Origin: an uncultured Pelagibacteraceae bacterium
Lineage (GTDB): Bacteria > Pseudomonadota > Alphaproteobacteria > Pelagibacterales > Pelagibacteraceae
Length of the DNA: 64,000 bases
Reading direction: 5' to 3'
Assembly (NCBI GenBank): GCA_902612605.1
Contig: CACMDY010000001.1
Coordinates: 248,001-312,000 of the forward strand
Part shown: positions 8,568 to 17,680 of the stretch, one piece after another
Layout of the letters: every line of letters begins with the position of its first letter
Numbering within the stretch: the stretch's first letter is position 1
Position numbers and translations under genes: made by a program
Notes under the pieces: model-generated
What the model was told of the DNA's origin: nothing
Databases searched by the model: none
What the model saw: only the letters and a program-made list of their open reading frames with translations

Positions 8568-9266
8568 TTAAATTTTATATAGCAAAAACTCTTCTTCACC
8601 AGGGTTAAAAAGAAAAATTTTTTTCCATTTTATGTCATTCAATGCTGATGATGCTTTTTCACCCATACACATTAGGTTAGTTTCCATCCAAATATTATCT
8701 AAATTATATTTTTTTATTAACGTAAAAAATGTCTTCGCACTATTTTCAGAATAAATGTAAACAATTTCTGGCACAGAAGATTTGATATCTCTTAGAAAGT
8801 CATCACTTAAATTCTCATTAGGTACTGCCGTATAATTTATAATTCTCTTTATGACATAATTTTCTGAAATTAAATCTTTATCAAGATTATAAGAAACAAT
8901 TTCACCACTAATGTAGGCCATTGGTCCAATCTTTGGGTCAAAGTTTTGTAAAATTAATTCTTTAAGATTATTTACATTACCCTCAGCACAGAAAATATTT
9001 TGAAAGCCTAATTCTTTTGCCTTTCTTTCTGTTGCAAGACCAACACAAAAACAAATTATTTTTTTATCTATTTTTGAAATATTTAAATTTTTTAAAGAAT
9101 TAGCGCTCGTAAAAATAACACCTTTGAATTGGGTAAAATCTATTTCTTGTGTTTCTATTTTTTTTATTTGTAATAAGGGTAAATGAGAAACTTTATGATT
9201 CATCGAAGTAAATTTTATAATTAATTCTTTGCTATCATCTAATGGCCTTGTTAATAAAATATGCAT
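8568..9266 (-). CDS. hemD: Uroporphyrinogen-III synthase
   Basis: The protein is 232 aa with the bilobed HemD pattern: an L-L-T-R-P start, G-V-I-F-T-S-A-N-S in the first lobe, and Y-I-Y-S-E-N-S-A-K-T-F with C-M-G-E-K-A-S-A in the second. It cyclises hydroxymethylbilane to uroporphyrinogen III. HemD is poorly conserved, and the call is strengthened by direct adjacency to hemC (1-nt gap), which makes its substrate. hemE, hemH and hemJ are found together near 43-45 kb, so most late heme steps are covered by this window. Confidence 0.9.
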   Translation of the reverse strand: MHILLTRPLDDSKELIIKFTSMNHKVSHLPLLQIKKIETQEIDFTQFKGVIFTSANSLKNLNISKIDKKIICFCVGLATERKAKELGFQNIFCAEGNVNNLKELILQNFDPKIGPMAYISGEIVSYNLDKDLISENYVIKRIINYTAVPNENLSDDFLRDIKSSVPEIVYIYSENSAKTFFTLIKKYNLDNIWMETNLMCMGEKASSALNDIKWKKIFLFNPGEEEFLLYKI

Positions 9267-9267
9267 T

Positions 9268-10179
9268 TTAATTTTTATAAGAACCTTTTGATTTTAATTT
9301 AAGCTCTTCTCCTACCATTCTACTAGTAGACTCAATATTATCTTTTTGCAGACTTTTTTTTATGAAATATCTATTTTTTCCATCGACAGAAAACAATTCG
9401 GTCAATAGGTCTACTTTTTCCCCATTTAATTTTGCAAATACACCAACTGCAGTGTCACAATCTCCTTCAAGGACTTTTAAAACCTCTCTTTCTGCTTTTG
9501 CAACAGTTCTTGTTTCTTGATCATTAATGTTTTCAAGTAATTTTTTAATTTCATTATCATCTTCTCTGCATTGAATTGCTATAATTCCTTGGCCCGCACA
9601 AGGTATAAGTTCATCAACACTGAATTCTTGTGAAATTTTATGTTGTAAATTTAAAGCATCTACTCCTGCTTTTGAGAGAATTATTGCATCATATTCACCT
9701 TTTTCTAACTTTTGAACTCTAGTATCAACATTTCCTCTGATAAGTTTATATTTTAAGTTGGGTCTTTTTTTCTTGAGTTGATATTCTCGTCTATATGATG
9801 ATGTACCAATAATTGAGTTTGGCTCTAAATCTTCAAATTTTATATTATCTTTACTTATTAAAATTTCGTTAGGAGAATTTCTTTTTAAAAAATTATTAGT
9901 TAAAAGATTTTCAGTTTCTTCAGTAGGCATATCTTTGAAAGCATGTACTGCTATATCTATATTTTTATTTAATAAATCTTTTTCAATTTGTTTAGAAAAT
10001 AATCCTTTGCCTCCTATTTCAGATAATCTCTCATCTTGCTTTTGATCTCCTGTTGTTGCTATTTTTTTTAATTCAATCTCTTTAGAAAAATATTTTTTTA
10101 GTTCTTTTTTCACATTTTCTGCGTAAATCATTGCTAACTTACTTCCACGTGTCCCAATAACAAGATTAGCTCTTTTCAT
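9268..10179 (-). CDS. hemC: Hydroxymethylbilane synthase (porphobilinogen deaminase)
   Basis: HemC polymerises four porphobilinogens into hydroxymethylbilane on a dipyrromethane cofactor. The 303-aa sequence has the R-G-S-K-L-A-M N-terminal motif, the H-A-F-K-D-M-P-T segment, G-T-S-S-Y-R-R-E, R-G-N-V-D-T-R and the cofactor-attachment Cys in E-G-D-C-D-T-A-V-G. The start Met gives the usual N-terminus. It is the first gene of the minus-strand run and is divergent from tsaD, with 58 bp between start codons that must hold both promoters. Confidence 0.96.
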   Translation of the reverse strand: MKRANLVIGTRGSKLAMIYAENVKKELKKYFSKEIELKKIATTGDQKQDERLSEIGGKGLFSKQIEKDLLNKNIDIAVHAFKDMPTEETENLLTNNFLKRNSPNEILISKDNIKFEDLEPNSIIGTSSYRREYQLKKKRPNLKYKLIRGNVDTRVQKLEKGEYDAIILSKAGVDALNLQHKISQEFSVDELIPCAGQGIIAIQCREDDNEIKKLLENINDQETRTVAKAEREVLKVLEGDCDTAVGVFAKLNGEKVDLLTELFSVDGKNRYFIKKSLQKDNIESTSRMVGEELKLKSKGSYKN

Positions 10180-10237
10180 AAAAGTTATTTTTATTACATT
10201 CTTATAGATTAATTGTATTAATTATAAAAAATAATTT

Positions 10238-11308
10238 ATGAATAAAAGCCCAATAATATTAGGAATTGAGACAAGTTGTGATGAAACAGCAGTTTCAATT
10301 ATTCAAGATAACGAAAATGGTATACCAAAAATTTTATCAAATATAGTTTCAAGTCAATTTGAAATTCATAAAGAATTTGGGGGCGTTGTTCCAGAACTAG
10401 CTGCAAGGTCACATGTTGAAAAAATTAATTTAATTGCAAAAAAAGCTTTGGATGAGAGTGGTGTAACTCTTGATAAAATATCTGCTGTTGCCGTAACCTC
10501 TGGACCTGGTTTAATAATTTGTCTAAGTGTTGGTTTAAATTTTGCAAAATCACTCGCATCATCCTTAAAGGTGCCACTTATTGGTGTTAATCATTTAGAG
10601 GGTCATGCCTTAAGTCCAAGACTTCAAACTAATATTAATTATCCTTATTTGCTTCTGTTGATTTCGGGTGGACACAGTCAATTTTTAAGTGTGAATGGAT
10701 TAGGTAGTTATAAAAGATTGGGGACTACAATTGATGATGCATTGGGAGAAGCATTTGATAAAACTGCGAAACTTTTAGGGATAGAATTTCCAGGGGGTCC
10801 AAAGTTAGAAAAATTTGCAGAAAAGGGTGATCCAAATAAATATAAATTACCCAAACCAATAATTAATAAAGGTGGATGCAATTTATCTTTTGCAGGACTT
10901 AAAACTGCAATACTAAGAATAACAAAAGATATAAATTCAGAACAAGAAAAATATGATTTAGCAGCATCTTTTCAAAAAACTATAGAAGAAATATTGTATA
11001 TCAAATCTAAGATTGCTTTTAAGGAATTTTTAAAAAACTCATTTAAAGAAAAATCTTTTGTTGTTGCGGGAGGAGTTGCTGCAAATAAAGGTATAAGAAA
11101 AAAACTAACCGAAGTGAGTAATGAGAATGGCTTTAAGGTAATTTTTCCTGATATTAAACTATGTGGAGACAACGCAGCAATGATCGCATTAGTAGGTCTA
11201 GAAAAATATAAAAAAAAGAAATTTGATAATATAGATTTAGAAGCTAATCCAAGATTGGCCTTAGATGCTAGTGCTAAATTTTTAAAAGGAGCTGGTGTAG
11301 TTTTGTAA
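10238..11308 (+). CDS. tsaD: tRNA N6-adenosine threonylcarbamoyltransferase
   Basis: TsaD transfers the threonylcarbamoyl group to A37 of ANN-decoding tRNAs, working with TsaB, TsaC and TsaE, which are not in this window. The 356-aa protein shows the ASKHA-type opening G-I-E-T-S-C-D-E-T, the metal-binding H-L-E-G-H motif, S-G-G-H-S, G-E-A-F-D-K-T-A and the C-terminal C-G-D-N-A-A-M-I. Hem-tsaD adjacency is common in alphaproteobacteria. Its stop overlaps the next start by 1 nt. Confidence 0.96.
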   Translation: MNKSPIILGIETSCDETAVSIIQDNENGIPKILSNIVSSQFEIHKEFGGVVPELAARSHVEKINLIAKKALDESGVTLDKISAVAVTSGPGLIICLSVGLNFAKSLASSLKVPLIGVNHLEGHALSPRLQTNINYPYLLLLISGGHSQFLSVNGLGSYKRLGTTIDDALGEAFDKTAKLLGIEFPGGPKLEKFAEKGDPNKYKLPKPIINKGGCNLSFAGLKTAILRITKDINSEQEKYDLAASFQKTIEEILYIKSKIAFKEFLKNSFKEKSFVVAGGVAANKGIRKKLTEVSNENGFKVIFPDIKLCGDNAAMIALVGLEKYKKKKFDNIDLEANPRLALDASAKFLKGAGVVL

Positions 11309-11721
11309 TGAATTACTGGTTACTCAAATCAGAGCCTAATGTTTGGTCGATAGATCAACAATTAAAGGTTGGTCCAAAAGGTGCTGACTGGGATGGAGTA
11401 AGAAATTATCAAGCAGCAAATAATTTGAAAAAAATGGAGAAGGGTGATCTTTGTTTTTTTTACCATTCTAATATTGGTAAAGAAATTGTTGGAATTGTTG
11501 AAGTAATTAAAACAGCATTTATCGACCCAACAGATAAAGAGAAGCGATTTGTAGCAGTAAAAGTTAAGTATAAAAGCAAACTAAAAACACCAGTTTCTCT
11601 TGAAAATATTAAAAAAAATAAAGATTTAAAAGATATTGCACTAATAAAACAAAGCAGACTGTCTGTCATGCCAATAGACACTAAATGCTGGAAAATTATT
11701 TTGAAGATGAGTAGTATCTAG
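11308..11721 (+). CDS. EVE-domain protein (PUA-like fold)
   Basis: The 137-aa protein matches the EVE (thymocyte nuclear protein 1-like) family: Y-W-L-L-K-S-E-P at the N-terminus, W-D-G-V-R-N-Y-Q-A, a G-D-L-C-F-F-Y-H-S-N strand, and the I-V-G-I-V-E-V segment. EVE domains are thought to bind modified nucleobases in DNA or RNA. This is the compact single-domain housekeeping form that commonly follows tsaD in alphaproteobacteria. Start and stop are tightly packed between tsaD and acs. Confidence 0.87.
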   Translation: MNYWLLKSEPNVWSIDQQLKVGPKGADWDGVRNYQAANNLKKMEKGDLCFFYHSNIGKEIVGIVEVIKTAFIDPTDKEKRFVAVKVKYKSKLKTPVSLENIKKNKDLKDIALIKQSRLSVMPIDTKCWKIILKMSSI

Positions 11722-11735
11722 AAAATTTATAATAC

Positions 11736-13757
11736 ATGCCTAAAAAAAAAGTAAAAAAAAGAAAGAAAAAAATAATCACAAAAAAAAAAACTAAGATAAA
11801 GTCTTTAGCTCCAAAGCAAGAAAAAGAACTTATATATAGAACAAAAAAAGACTGGATTAGCAAAGCTCTAGTTAATAAATCTCAGTATGAAAAAAAATAT
11901 AAAGCCTCAATAAAAGATAATGATGGCTTCTGGAAAAAAGAAGGAAAAAGAATTAATTGGATAAAGCCATATACAAAAATTAAAGATGTTAAATATAGTA
12001 AATCGGATGTTAAAATAAAATGGTTTTACGATGGTACTCTTAATGCATCAGTAAATTGTATTGATAGACACTTAAAGAAGAATAAAGATAAAACTGCGAT
12101 TATATGGGTTGGAGATGATCCAAAGGTTCAAAAGAAAATTTCTTATAAAGAATTACACAAAGAAGTTTCTAAAGCTGCAAATGGTCTTAAAGAATTGGGG
12201 GTTAAAAAAGGTGATAGAGTAACAATTTATTTAACCATGATACCAGAACTTGCATATACAATGTTGGCGTGTGCAAGAATAGGAGCTGTGCATTCAATAA
12301 TTTTTGGAGGATTTTCTCCTGATAGTATTTCTGGACGAATAAACGATTGCGAGTCTGATTATCTAATTACAGCTGATGAAGGTGTAAGAGGTGGAAAAAT
12401 AATACCTCTGAAATCAATTGCTGATGAAGCTTTAGTAAATTGCCCAAATGTAAAAAAATGTGTTGTTGTTAAAAGAACAGGCAATAGAATAAATTGGGAT
12501 GAACGAAGAGATGTTTGGTACCACGAGTTAACGAAAAAAGTTTCAAATAAATGTGAACCCGAAGAAATGAATGCAGAAGATCCTTTATTTATTTTGTATA
12601 CTTCAGGATCAACAGGTAAACCAAAAGGTGTAATGCATACAACTGGTGGATATATGGTTTACGCATCTATGACCCATCAATATATATTCAATTATAAACC
12701 TAAAGATATTTATTGGTGTACAGCTGACATTGGTTGGGTAACTGGTCATAGCTATATTATTTATGGACCATTATCTAATGGAGCGACAACTATTATGTTT
12801 GAGGGAATTCCAACTTATCCAGATAGTTCAAGATGGTGGCAAATCGTTGATAAATATAAAGTGAATATTTTTTATACTGCTCCGACAGCAATAAGAGCTT
12901 TAATGAGAGAAGGTGATAAGCCTGTTAAAAAAACATCAAGAAAATCACTGAAATTACTAGGAACAGTAGGTGAACCAATCAATCCCGAAGCATGGGAGTG
13001 GTATTATAAAACTGTCGGAGACTCTAATTGTCCGATTGTTGATACTTGGTGGCAAACTGAAACGGGTGGGATATTAATTAGTCCACAAACAGGTGCTATA
13101 AATTTAAAACCAGGTTCAGCAACTAAACCATTTTATGGAATTAAACCAGTAATAGTTAATAAAGATGGAAAAGTTTTAAAAGGAGAGGCAGAAGGTCGTT
13201 TGTGTATTGCACAATCTTGGCCTGGTCAAATGCGGACAGTTTATGGCGATCATCAAAGATTCATTGACACATATTTTTCTCAATTTGATGGTAAGTATTT
13301 TACAGGTGACGGGTGCAGGAGAGATAAAGATGGATATTACTGGATCACAGGAAGAGTTGATGATGTAATCATTGTTTCCGGACACAACCTTGGAACTGCT
13401 GAAATTGAAAGTGCGTTTGTTGCCCATCCAAAAGTAGCTGAGGCTGCTGTTGTTGGATATCCTCATGATATTAAAGGTAATGGTTTGTATTGTTATGTAA
13501 CTTTAAATGTAGGAGAAAAATCGACTTTAGATTTAGAGAGAGATTTAAAACTTTGGGTTAGAAAACAAATTGGTCCGATAGCTACACCAGATTTAATACA
13601 ATTTTCACCCGGACTTCCAAAGACTAGATCAGGCAAGATTATGAGAAGAATTCTAAGAAAAATTGCAGCTAATGAACATGATCAATTAGGTGATACAACT
13701 ACCTTGGCAGATCCAAGTGTAGTAAAAAGTTTAGTTGAAAATAGAAAAAATACTTAA
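11736..13757 (+). CDS. acs: Acetyl-CoA synthetase (AMP-forming) with Lys-rich N-terminal extension
   Basis: Acs activates acetate to acetyl-CoA via acetyl-AMP in the cytoplasm. Family motifs are present: [11 protein letters not shown] (AMP/ATP P-loop), G-W-V-T-G-H-S-Y, the D-T-W-W-Q-T-E-T-G box, Y-F-T-G-D-G and the C-terminal acetylatable Lys motif [10 protein letters not shown]. The length is 673 aa, and the first ~28 residues are almost all Lys/Arg with no counterpart in the family core. There is no later Met until well into the conserved region, so the extension seems real. An acetate-type symporter follows 0.7 kb downstream. Confidence 0.96.
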   Translation: MPKKKVKKRKKKIITKKKTKIKSLAPKQEKELIYRTKKDWISKALVNKSQYEKKYKASIKDNDGFWKKEGKRINWIKPYTKIKDVKYSKSDVKIKWFYDGTLNASVNCIDRHLKKNKDKTAIIWVGDDPKVQKKISYKELHKEVSKAANGLKELGVKKGDRVTIYLTMIPELAYTMLACARIGAVHSIIFGGFSPDSISGRINDCESDYLITADEGVRGGKIIPLKSIADEALVNCPNVKKCVVVKRTGNRINWDERRDVWYHELTKKVSNKCEPEEMNAEDPLFILYTSGSTGKPKGVMHTTGGYMVYASMTHQYIFNYKPKDIYWCTADIGWVTGHSYIIYGPLSNGATTIMFEGIPTYPDSSRWWQIVDKYKVNIFYTAPTAIRALMREGDKPVKKTSRKSLKLLGTVGEPINPEAWEWYYKTVGDSNCPIVDTWWQTETGGILISPQTGAINLKPGSATKPFYGIKPVIVNKDGKVLKGEAEGRLCIAQSWPGQMRTVYGDHQRFIDTYFSQFDGKYFTGDGCRRDKDGYYWITGRVDDVIIVSGHNLGTAEIESAFVAHPKVAEAAVVGYPHDIKGNGLYCYVTLNVGEKSTLDLERDLKLWVRKQIGPIATPDLIQFSPGLPKTRSGKIMRRILRKIAANEHDQLGDTTTLADPSVVKSLVENRKNT

Positions 13758-14383
13758 AAATTTATTAATTCAATAAATTCTTTTTTAACATTATCCCATT
13801 TCAAGATCATAGAATTCAAAACTATTTTTTTGTCTAAAGATTTTAACTCTTCAGCTATTGGTGACCATTCATATAAAGACAAAGCACTAGTATTAAAAGG
13901 TAATGACTCATGGTACTCATTCCAATTAATTTTTTCATATCTTTCGAGAAAATTTTTTTTTGCGTTTTCATATGTTTCTTTTGGCATTTCATTCTTTTGA
14001 AGTTCATTATCTAAAATTTCAAAATAAATTTCATTTGCTTTTTCAGTATCATGTTGATTTCTGATATTTTTTAAAAAAGAGATTGTATAAAAAGTTAAAT
14101 CCTGTAAAGCAGTCGAATAAATATTCCATTTAGCTTTGTTAATCGATCCTAAAAATATCTCATCTTCGAACATCAATACATATTTTGCTCCCATTCTTGT
14201 TTTCAGATATCCATATAGAGTGACCTGACTTACCCATGCAGATTTTTTTTGAATAAATTCTTTTAGATCGGAATAATTTTCGATTTTTTTTGTTTTTTTG
14301 AAATATTTTAAGAATGGAATGAAATATTCCTTTAAATACTCAAATTTCAAATCTTTGAGCTTTAATTTATATTTAATACCCAT
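13754..14383 (-). CDS. Conserved protein of unknown function beside acetate genes
   Basis: I do not recognise a named family with confidence. The 209-aa product is charged and helical, has no signal peptide or membrane segment, and contains an aromatic-rich central stretch ([14 protein letters not shown] then [15 protein letters not shown]). It lacks obvious nucleotide-binding or catalytic motifs. I have an impression of similar proteins in other alphaproteobacteria, sometimes labelled esterase, but see no Ser-hydrolase motif. It is antiparallel to acs, overlaps its stop by 4 nt, and is divergent from the symporter operon, so it may be a partner or regulator of acetate use. Confidence 0.7.
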   Translation of the reverse strand: MGIKYKLKLKDLKFEYLKEYFIPFLKYFKKTKKIENYSDLKEFIQKKSAWVSQVTLYGYLKTRMGAKYVLMFEDEIFLGSINKAKWNIYSTALQDLTFYTISFLKNIRNQHDTEKANEIYFEILDNELQKNEMPKETYENAKKNFLERYEKINWNEYHESLPFNTSALSLYEWSPIAEELKSLDKKIVLNSMILKWDNVKKEFIELINF

Positions 14384-14494
14384 TTAGAACCAATATTAAC
14401 ACTTTTACTATAAATATATGCCATTTTTTACTCTTTAATTATTACTTTAAATGAGTATGAATTATATCTTTAACCTATAGGGAGGATTAAAATA
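14384..14494 (+). promoter_or_regulatory. Divergent leader with strong Shine-Dalgarno for the symporter operon
   Basis: This 111-bp gap must carry promoters for the unknown minus-strand gene and for the symporter operon. The clearest element is AGGGAGG at 14479-14485, 9 nt from the ATG at 14495. That is one of the best ribosome-binding sites in the window and suggests high translation of the small subunit. No riboswitch-like architecture is apparent by eye. Confidence 0.55.
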
Positions 14495-14752
14495 ATGTCA
14501 AACAAAGAAAAGCACTGGGAAAAAACTAAAGGATTAATGATTATTACATTAATTATTTGGTTTGTTTTCGGTTATCTGATCTTCATGTTTGGTTCTGACC
14601 TAAACACTTCAAGTTTTATGGGATATCCATTAGCGTATTACATGTGTGCGCAAGGTTCCATCATTGCATTTGTGGTCCTAATTTTTTGGTTTGCAAATAG
14701 ACAGGAAAAAATCGATGAAGAGTTTGGTTTTACCGAAAAGGAGGATGATTAA
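14495..14752 (+). CDS. DUF4212 symporter small subunit
   Basis: The 85-aa membrane protein has two hydrophobic helices (about residues 12-35 and 45-70) and belongs to the DUF4212 / sodium-substrate symporter small-subunit family, which is always found just before a large SSS-type permease. Motifs are the opening H-W-E-K-T, W-F-V-F-G-Y-L, the F-M-G-Y-P-L-A-Y-Y-M-C-A-Q-G segment and a terminal acidic tail. The product probably associates with the large subunit encoded 1 nt overlapping downstream. Confidence 0.9.
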   Translation: MSNKEKHWEKTKGLMIITLIIWFVFGYLIFMFGSDLNTSSFMGYPLAYYMCAQGSIIAFVVLIFWFANRQEKIDEEFGFTEKEDD

Positions 14753-16590
14753 TGTTTAAAGGCAATTTTATTGACAACCTACCAAAAATTTACGGAACAT
14801 ATACTGGGGGCTTCATTGTATTCATCATATTGATGGCAATAGCAGAGCAAGCAGGTATGACCGCTAAAACAATTGGTATTTTGTTTGTCGCCTTTACAGT
14901 TTGTATATACGCCTTGATTGGGTATTTATCTAGAACTGTTCAGGTCGATGCTTATTATGTTGCTGGAAGACAGGTACCAACAGTATTTAACGGAATGGCA
15001 ACTGCAGCTGACTGGATGTCAGGTGCTTCATTCGTTGCAATGGCTGGTGGTATTTACTTTGGTGGTTATACTTATATGGCTTTCTTAGTCGGATGGACTG
15101 GGGGATACGTTTTAGTATCATCACTTTTAGCACCATACTTAAGAAAATTTGGATGTTATACTGTGCCAGATTTCATTGGAACAAGATACGGCGGAAACTT
15201 CGCAAGATTCTGTGCTGTAGTTGTTTTAACATTGGCATCTTTCACTTATGTAACAGCTCAAATTAACGCAACAGGAACAATTGCATCAAGAGCACTAAGT
15301 ATTCCATTTGAATTAGGAGTTTGGGTTGGGCTAGTAAGTATTTTACTTTGCTCAATGCTAGGCGGAATGAGAGCGGTAACTTGGACACAAGTTGCTCAAT
15401 ACATAGTATTGATTATTGCTTATCTAATTCCAGTATTCTGGATTAGTAACAAATCAGGATTTGGTTTCTTTCCACACTTTATGTTAGGTGAGGAAGTAGC
15501 TAGATTAGGTGCACTTGAATCGCAATTTGGATTAGTTAAAAATGCTGCTGCAGACATTAAAGCTGCAGGTGTACCAGGTGGTCTAAAATCTATCGCTGTA
15601 TCACACGCAGGTGTGCCAGAAGGTGGAATGGCTGCATGGAAGTTTATTTCATTAGCACTATGTATGATGGTAGGAACAGCTTCTTTACCACACATTTTAA
15701 TGAGATACTTCACTACTCCAAGTGTTAAAGCTGCAAGAAAATCAGTGGCATGGTCACTATTCTTTATTGCATTGCTTTATACTTCAGCACCAATGCTTGC
15801 AACATTATCCAAAATCTCACTAATAGATCCAAACTTACCAACAGGTATTATTGGAAAACCAATTGCCGAAATTATGCAAATTGAGTGGGTAAATGCTTGG
15901 ATTAATGTAAAACAAGCCTTCATAGCAGACTTTAACGGAGATGGTATTCTTCAGTTAAATGAATGGTTTATGAGAGGTGACGTAGTTGTACTAGCAACTC
16001 CTGAGGTTGCTGGATTACCATATGTTATCTCTGGACTAGTTGCTGCAGGAGGAATGGCTGCTGCGATGTCAACTGCTGATGGTCTAATTCTTGCTATCGC
16101 AAACGCTTTATCACATGATATCTATTACAAAATCATTGATCCAAAAGCGGATGTAAGAAAAAGATTATTAGTTGCTAGAGCACTTCTAATAGTTATTGGT
16201 GCTGCCGGAGCATACATTGCATCGATGAGGATCACTAGTATCCTTGGTGCTGTAGCTTGGGCGTTTGACTTTGCAATGTCAGGATTGTTCTTCCCATTAA
16301 TACTTGGTGTATGGTGGAAGAGAGCAACAAGACAAGGAGCAATAGCAGGTATGATAGCGGGTCTTGCATCAGGAACAGCTTATCTAATTTATGTGTATCC
16401 TAAGTTTATGGGTAATGCACCTTGGTTAGGTATTGACCATTTACGTTTCGGTATAATCGGAGCGTCGGTCTGTTTAGTTGTAATGGTTGTAGTAAGTTTA
16501 ATGACTGAAGAACCAGATAAAGCTACACAGCAAATGGTAGATGAAGTTCGTGTTCCATCAGGTAAGACAATACTTGGTAAGCAACACTAA
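14752..16590 (+). CDS. Sodium:solute symporter large subunit (VC_2705 family, ActP-like acetate uptake)
   Basis: This is a 612-aa SSS-family permease with about 13 transmembrane helices. It has A-G-R-Q-V-P-T-V-F-N-G-M-A-T-A-A-D-W-M-S-G-A near the N-terminus and the S-T-A-D-G-L-I-L-A-I-A-N-A-L-S-H-D segment typical of ActP relatives. Closeness to acs supports acetate or a short monocarboxylate as substrate; that is inference. Residues about 393-404 form a textbook EF-hand loop (Asp, Asn, Asp-Gly, terminal Glu) between helices. Codons look richer in C and G third positions than neighbours, as expected for a highly expressed gene. A strong terminator follows. Confidence 0.9.
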   Translation: MFKGNFIDNLPKIYGTYTGGFIVFIILMAIAEQAGMTAKTIGILFVAFTVCIYALIGYLSRTVQVDAYYVAGRQVPTVFNGMATAADWMSGASFVAMAGGIYFGGYTYMAFLVGWTGGYVLVSSLLAPYLRKFGCYTVPDFIGTRYGGNFARFCAVVVLTLASFTYVTAQINATGTIASRALSIPFELGVWVGLVSILLCSMLGGMRAVTWTQVAQYIVLIIAYLIPVFWISNKSGFGFFPHFMLGEEVARLGALESQFGLVKNAAADIKAAGVPGGLKSIAVSHAGVPEGGMAAWKFISLALCMMVGTASLPHILMRYFTTPSVKAARKSVAWSLFFIALLYTSAPMLATLSKISLIDPNLPTGIIGKPIAEIMQIEWVNAWINVKQAFIADFNGDGILQLNEWFMRGDVVVLATPEVAGLPYVISGLVAAGGMAAAMSTADGLILAIANALSHDIYYKIIDPKADVRKRLLVARALLIVIGAAGAYIASMRITSILGAVAWAFDFAMSGLFFPLILGVWWKRATRQGAIAGMIAGLASGTAYLIYVYPKFMGNAPWLGIDHLRFGIIGASVCLVVMVVVSLMTEEPDKATQQMVDEVRVPSGKTILGKQH

Positions 16591-16602
16591 ATTAAACTTT
16601 TT

Positions 16603-16629
16603 GGGGGCGGTATCCGCCCCCATTTTTTT
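16603..16629 (+). terminator. Rho-independent terminator after symporter operon
   Basis: A perfect 8-bp GC stem (GGGGGCGG at 16603-16610 with CCGCCCCC at 16614-16621) closed by a 3-nt loop is followed by A and seven T. It is by far the most GC-rich hairpin in the window. It lies 12 nt after the symporter stop and only 7 nt before the ATG of the next plus-strand gene. Confidence 0.95.
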
Positions 16630-16636
16630 CAGATAA

Positions 16637-16972
16637 ATGCCTTTATATATTTTAGTAATAGATTACATTTTAGGTATCATCATGTGGACTTTAATTGGAA
16701 GATCTGCAATGAATATTTTTCAAAAAGAAGACTCTGAATTCTTTTTTATGAAAGTATTTGTAAAATACACGAATCCAATTATTAAAATTTTTAAATTTAT
16801 AACTCCTAGTTTCATTATAGGACCATTAGTTCCACTTTATGTAGCGTGGTTTTTTTATATGTTTAGATTTTATTTAATGCCTTATTTAATGGGTTATTCT
16901 GTTATGGGAATGTTATCGTTTCCATTAGAAAGTGAAATAGCTGCGGAAATTTATAAAATATTTGGTAAATAA
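16637..16972 (+). CDS. Small integral membrane protein, YggT-like
   Basis: The 111-aa protein has two or three hydrophobic helices (about residues 1-22, 48-78 and 80-100). The middle reads Y-T-N-P-I-I-K then F-K-F-I-T-P-S-F-I-I-G-P-L-V-P followed by a helix, which parallels the YggT pattern seen in the clear YggT gene at 7193-7483. I therefore call it YggT-like, with moderate confidence. The terminator directly upstream means it needs readthrough or a very short leader. Its function is unknown. Confidence 0.7.
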   Translation: MPLYILVIDYILGIIMWTLIGRSAMNIFQKEDSEFFFMKVFVKYTNPIIKIFKFITPSFIIGPLVPLYVAWFFYMFRFYLMPYLMGYSVMGMLSFPLESEIAAEIYKIFGK

Positions 16973-17019
16973 TAATTCAAATATATTCAAAAATTGATAG
17001 TACTAGTTTTTATTTATTA

Positions 17020-17679
17020 ATGAAAAATATACAAATTTCGCCTTCAATACTTTCAGCAGATTTTAGTCAATTAGGTGAGGAAATTAAAAGATTAGAAAAT
17101 GGTGGTGCTGACTTAATTCATGTCGATGTAATGGATGGACATTTCGTTCCCAATATTACAATTGGTCCCCCAGTGATAAAAACACTTAGAAATTATACAA
17201 AATTACCTTTTGATGTACATTTAATGATCTCACCAGTTCATAAATATATAAAAAATTTTGCTGAAGCAGGATCTGATATAATAACAATTCACCCTGAAGC
17301 AACCGACAATTTGATTGAGTCAATTAAACTCATAAAACAATTAAAGAAAAAAGTAGGCATATCTTTAAATCCAAATACAGAAGTAAGTGTCATTCAAAAA
17401 TTATTAAAAGAAATAGATTTAGTTTTAATTATGAGTGTATATCCCGGTTTTGGTGGTCAAAAATTTATACCAGAAGTCATTGAAAAAATTAAAAAACTAT
17501 ATCAAATAAAAAAAGATAATAACTTAAAATTTGATATTGAAGTTGATGGTGGAATAAATTTCTCTAATTCAAAAGAGGTTATATCAGCGGGAGCAAATAT
17601 ATTAGTTTCTGGAACAACAATATTCAAAGAAAACAATGGTGATATTAAAAAAAATATAGAAACTCTAAAATCAATGTAA
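17020..17679 (+). CDS. rpe: Ribulose-phosphate 3-epimerase
   Basis: Rpe interconverts ribulose-5-phosphate and xylulose-5-phosphate in the pentose phosphate pathway. The 219-aa TIM barrel shows S-P-S-I-L-S-A-D-F, D-V-M-D-G-H-F-V-P-N (metal-binding), P-F-D-V-H-L-M-I, M-S-V-Y-P-G-F-G-G-Q and the phosphate loop V-D-G-G-I-N. It is the first gene of an rpe-heparinase-purH block, separated by 1 nt from the next gene. Confidence 0.96.
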   Translation: MKNIQISPSILSADFSQLGEEIKRLENGGADLIHVDVMDGHFVPNITIGPPVIKTLRNYTKLPFDVHLMISPVHKYIKNFAEAGSDIITIHPEATDNLIESIKLIKQLKKKVGISLNPNTEVSVIQKLLKEIDLVLIMSVYPGFGGQKFIPEVIEKIKKLYQIKKDNNLKFDIEVDGGINFSNSKEVISAGANILVSGTTIFKENNGDIKKNIETLKSM

Positions 17680-17680
17680 G

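Noticed and set aside
10140..10155. CACGTG core in hemC as a further parS site
   Set aside because: Flanking bases do not match the TTTCACGTGAAA core.
15420..15713. Minus-strand 97-codon frame inside the symporter gene
   Set aside because: Shadow frame of a GC-richer, highly expressed gene; Pro-rich with no homologous pattern.
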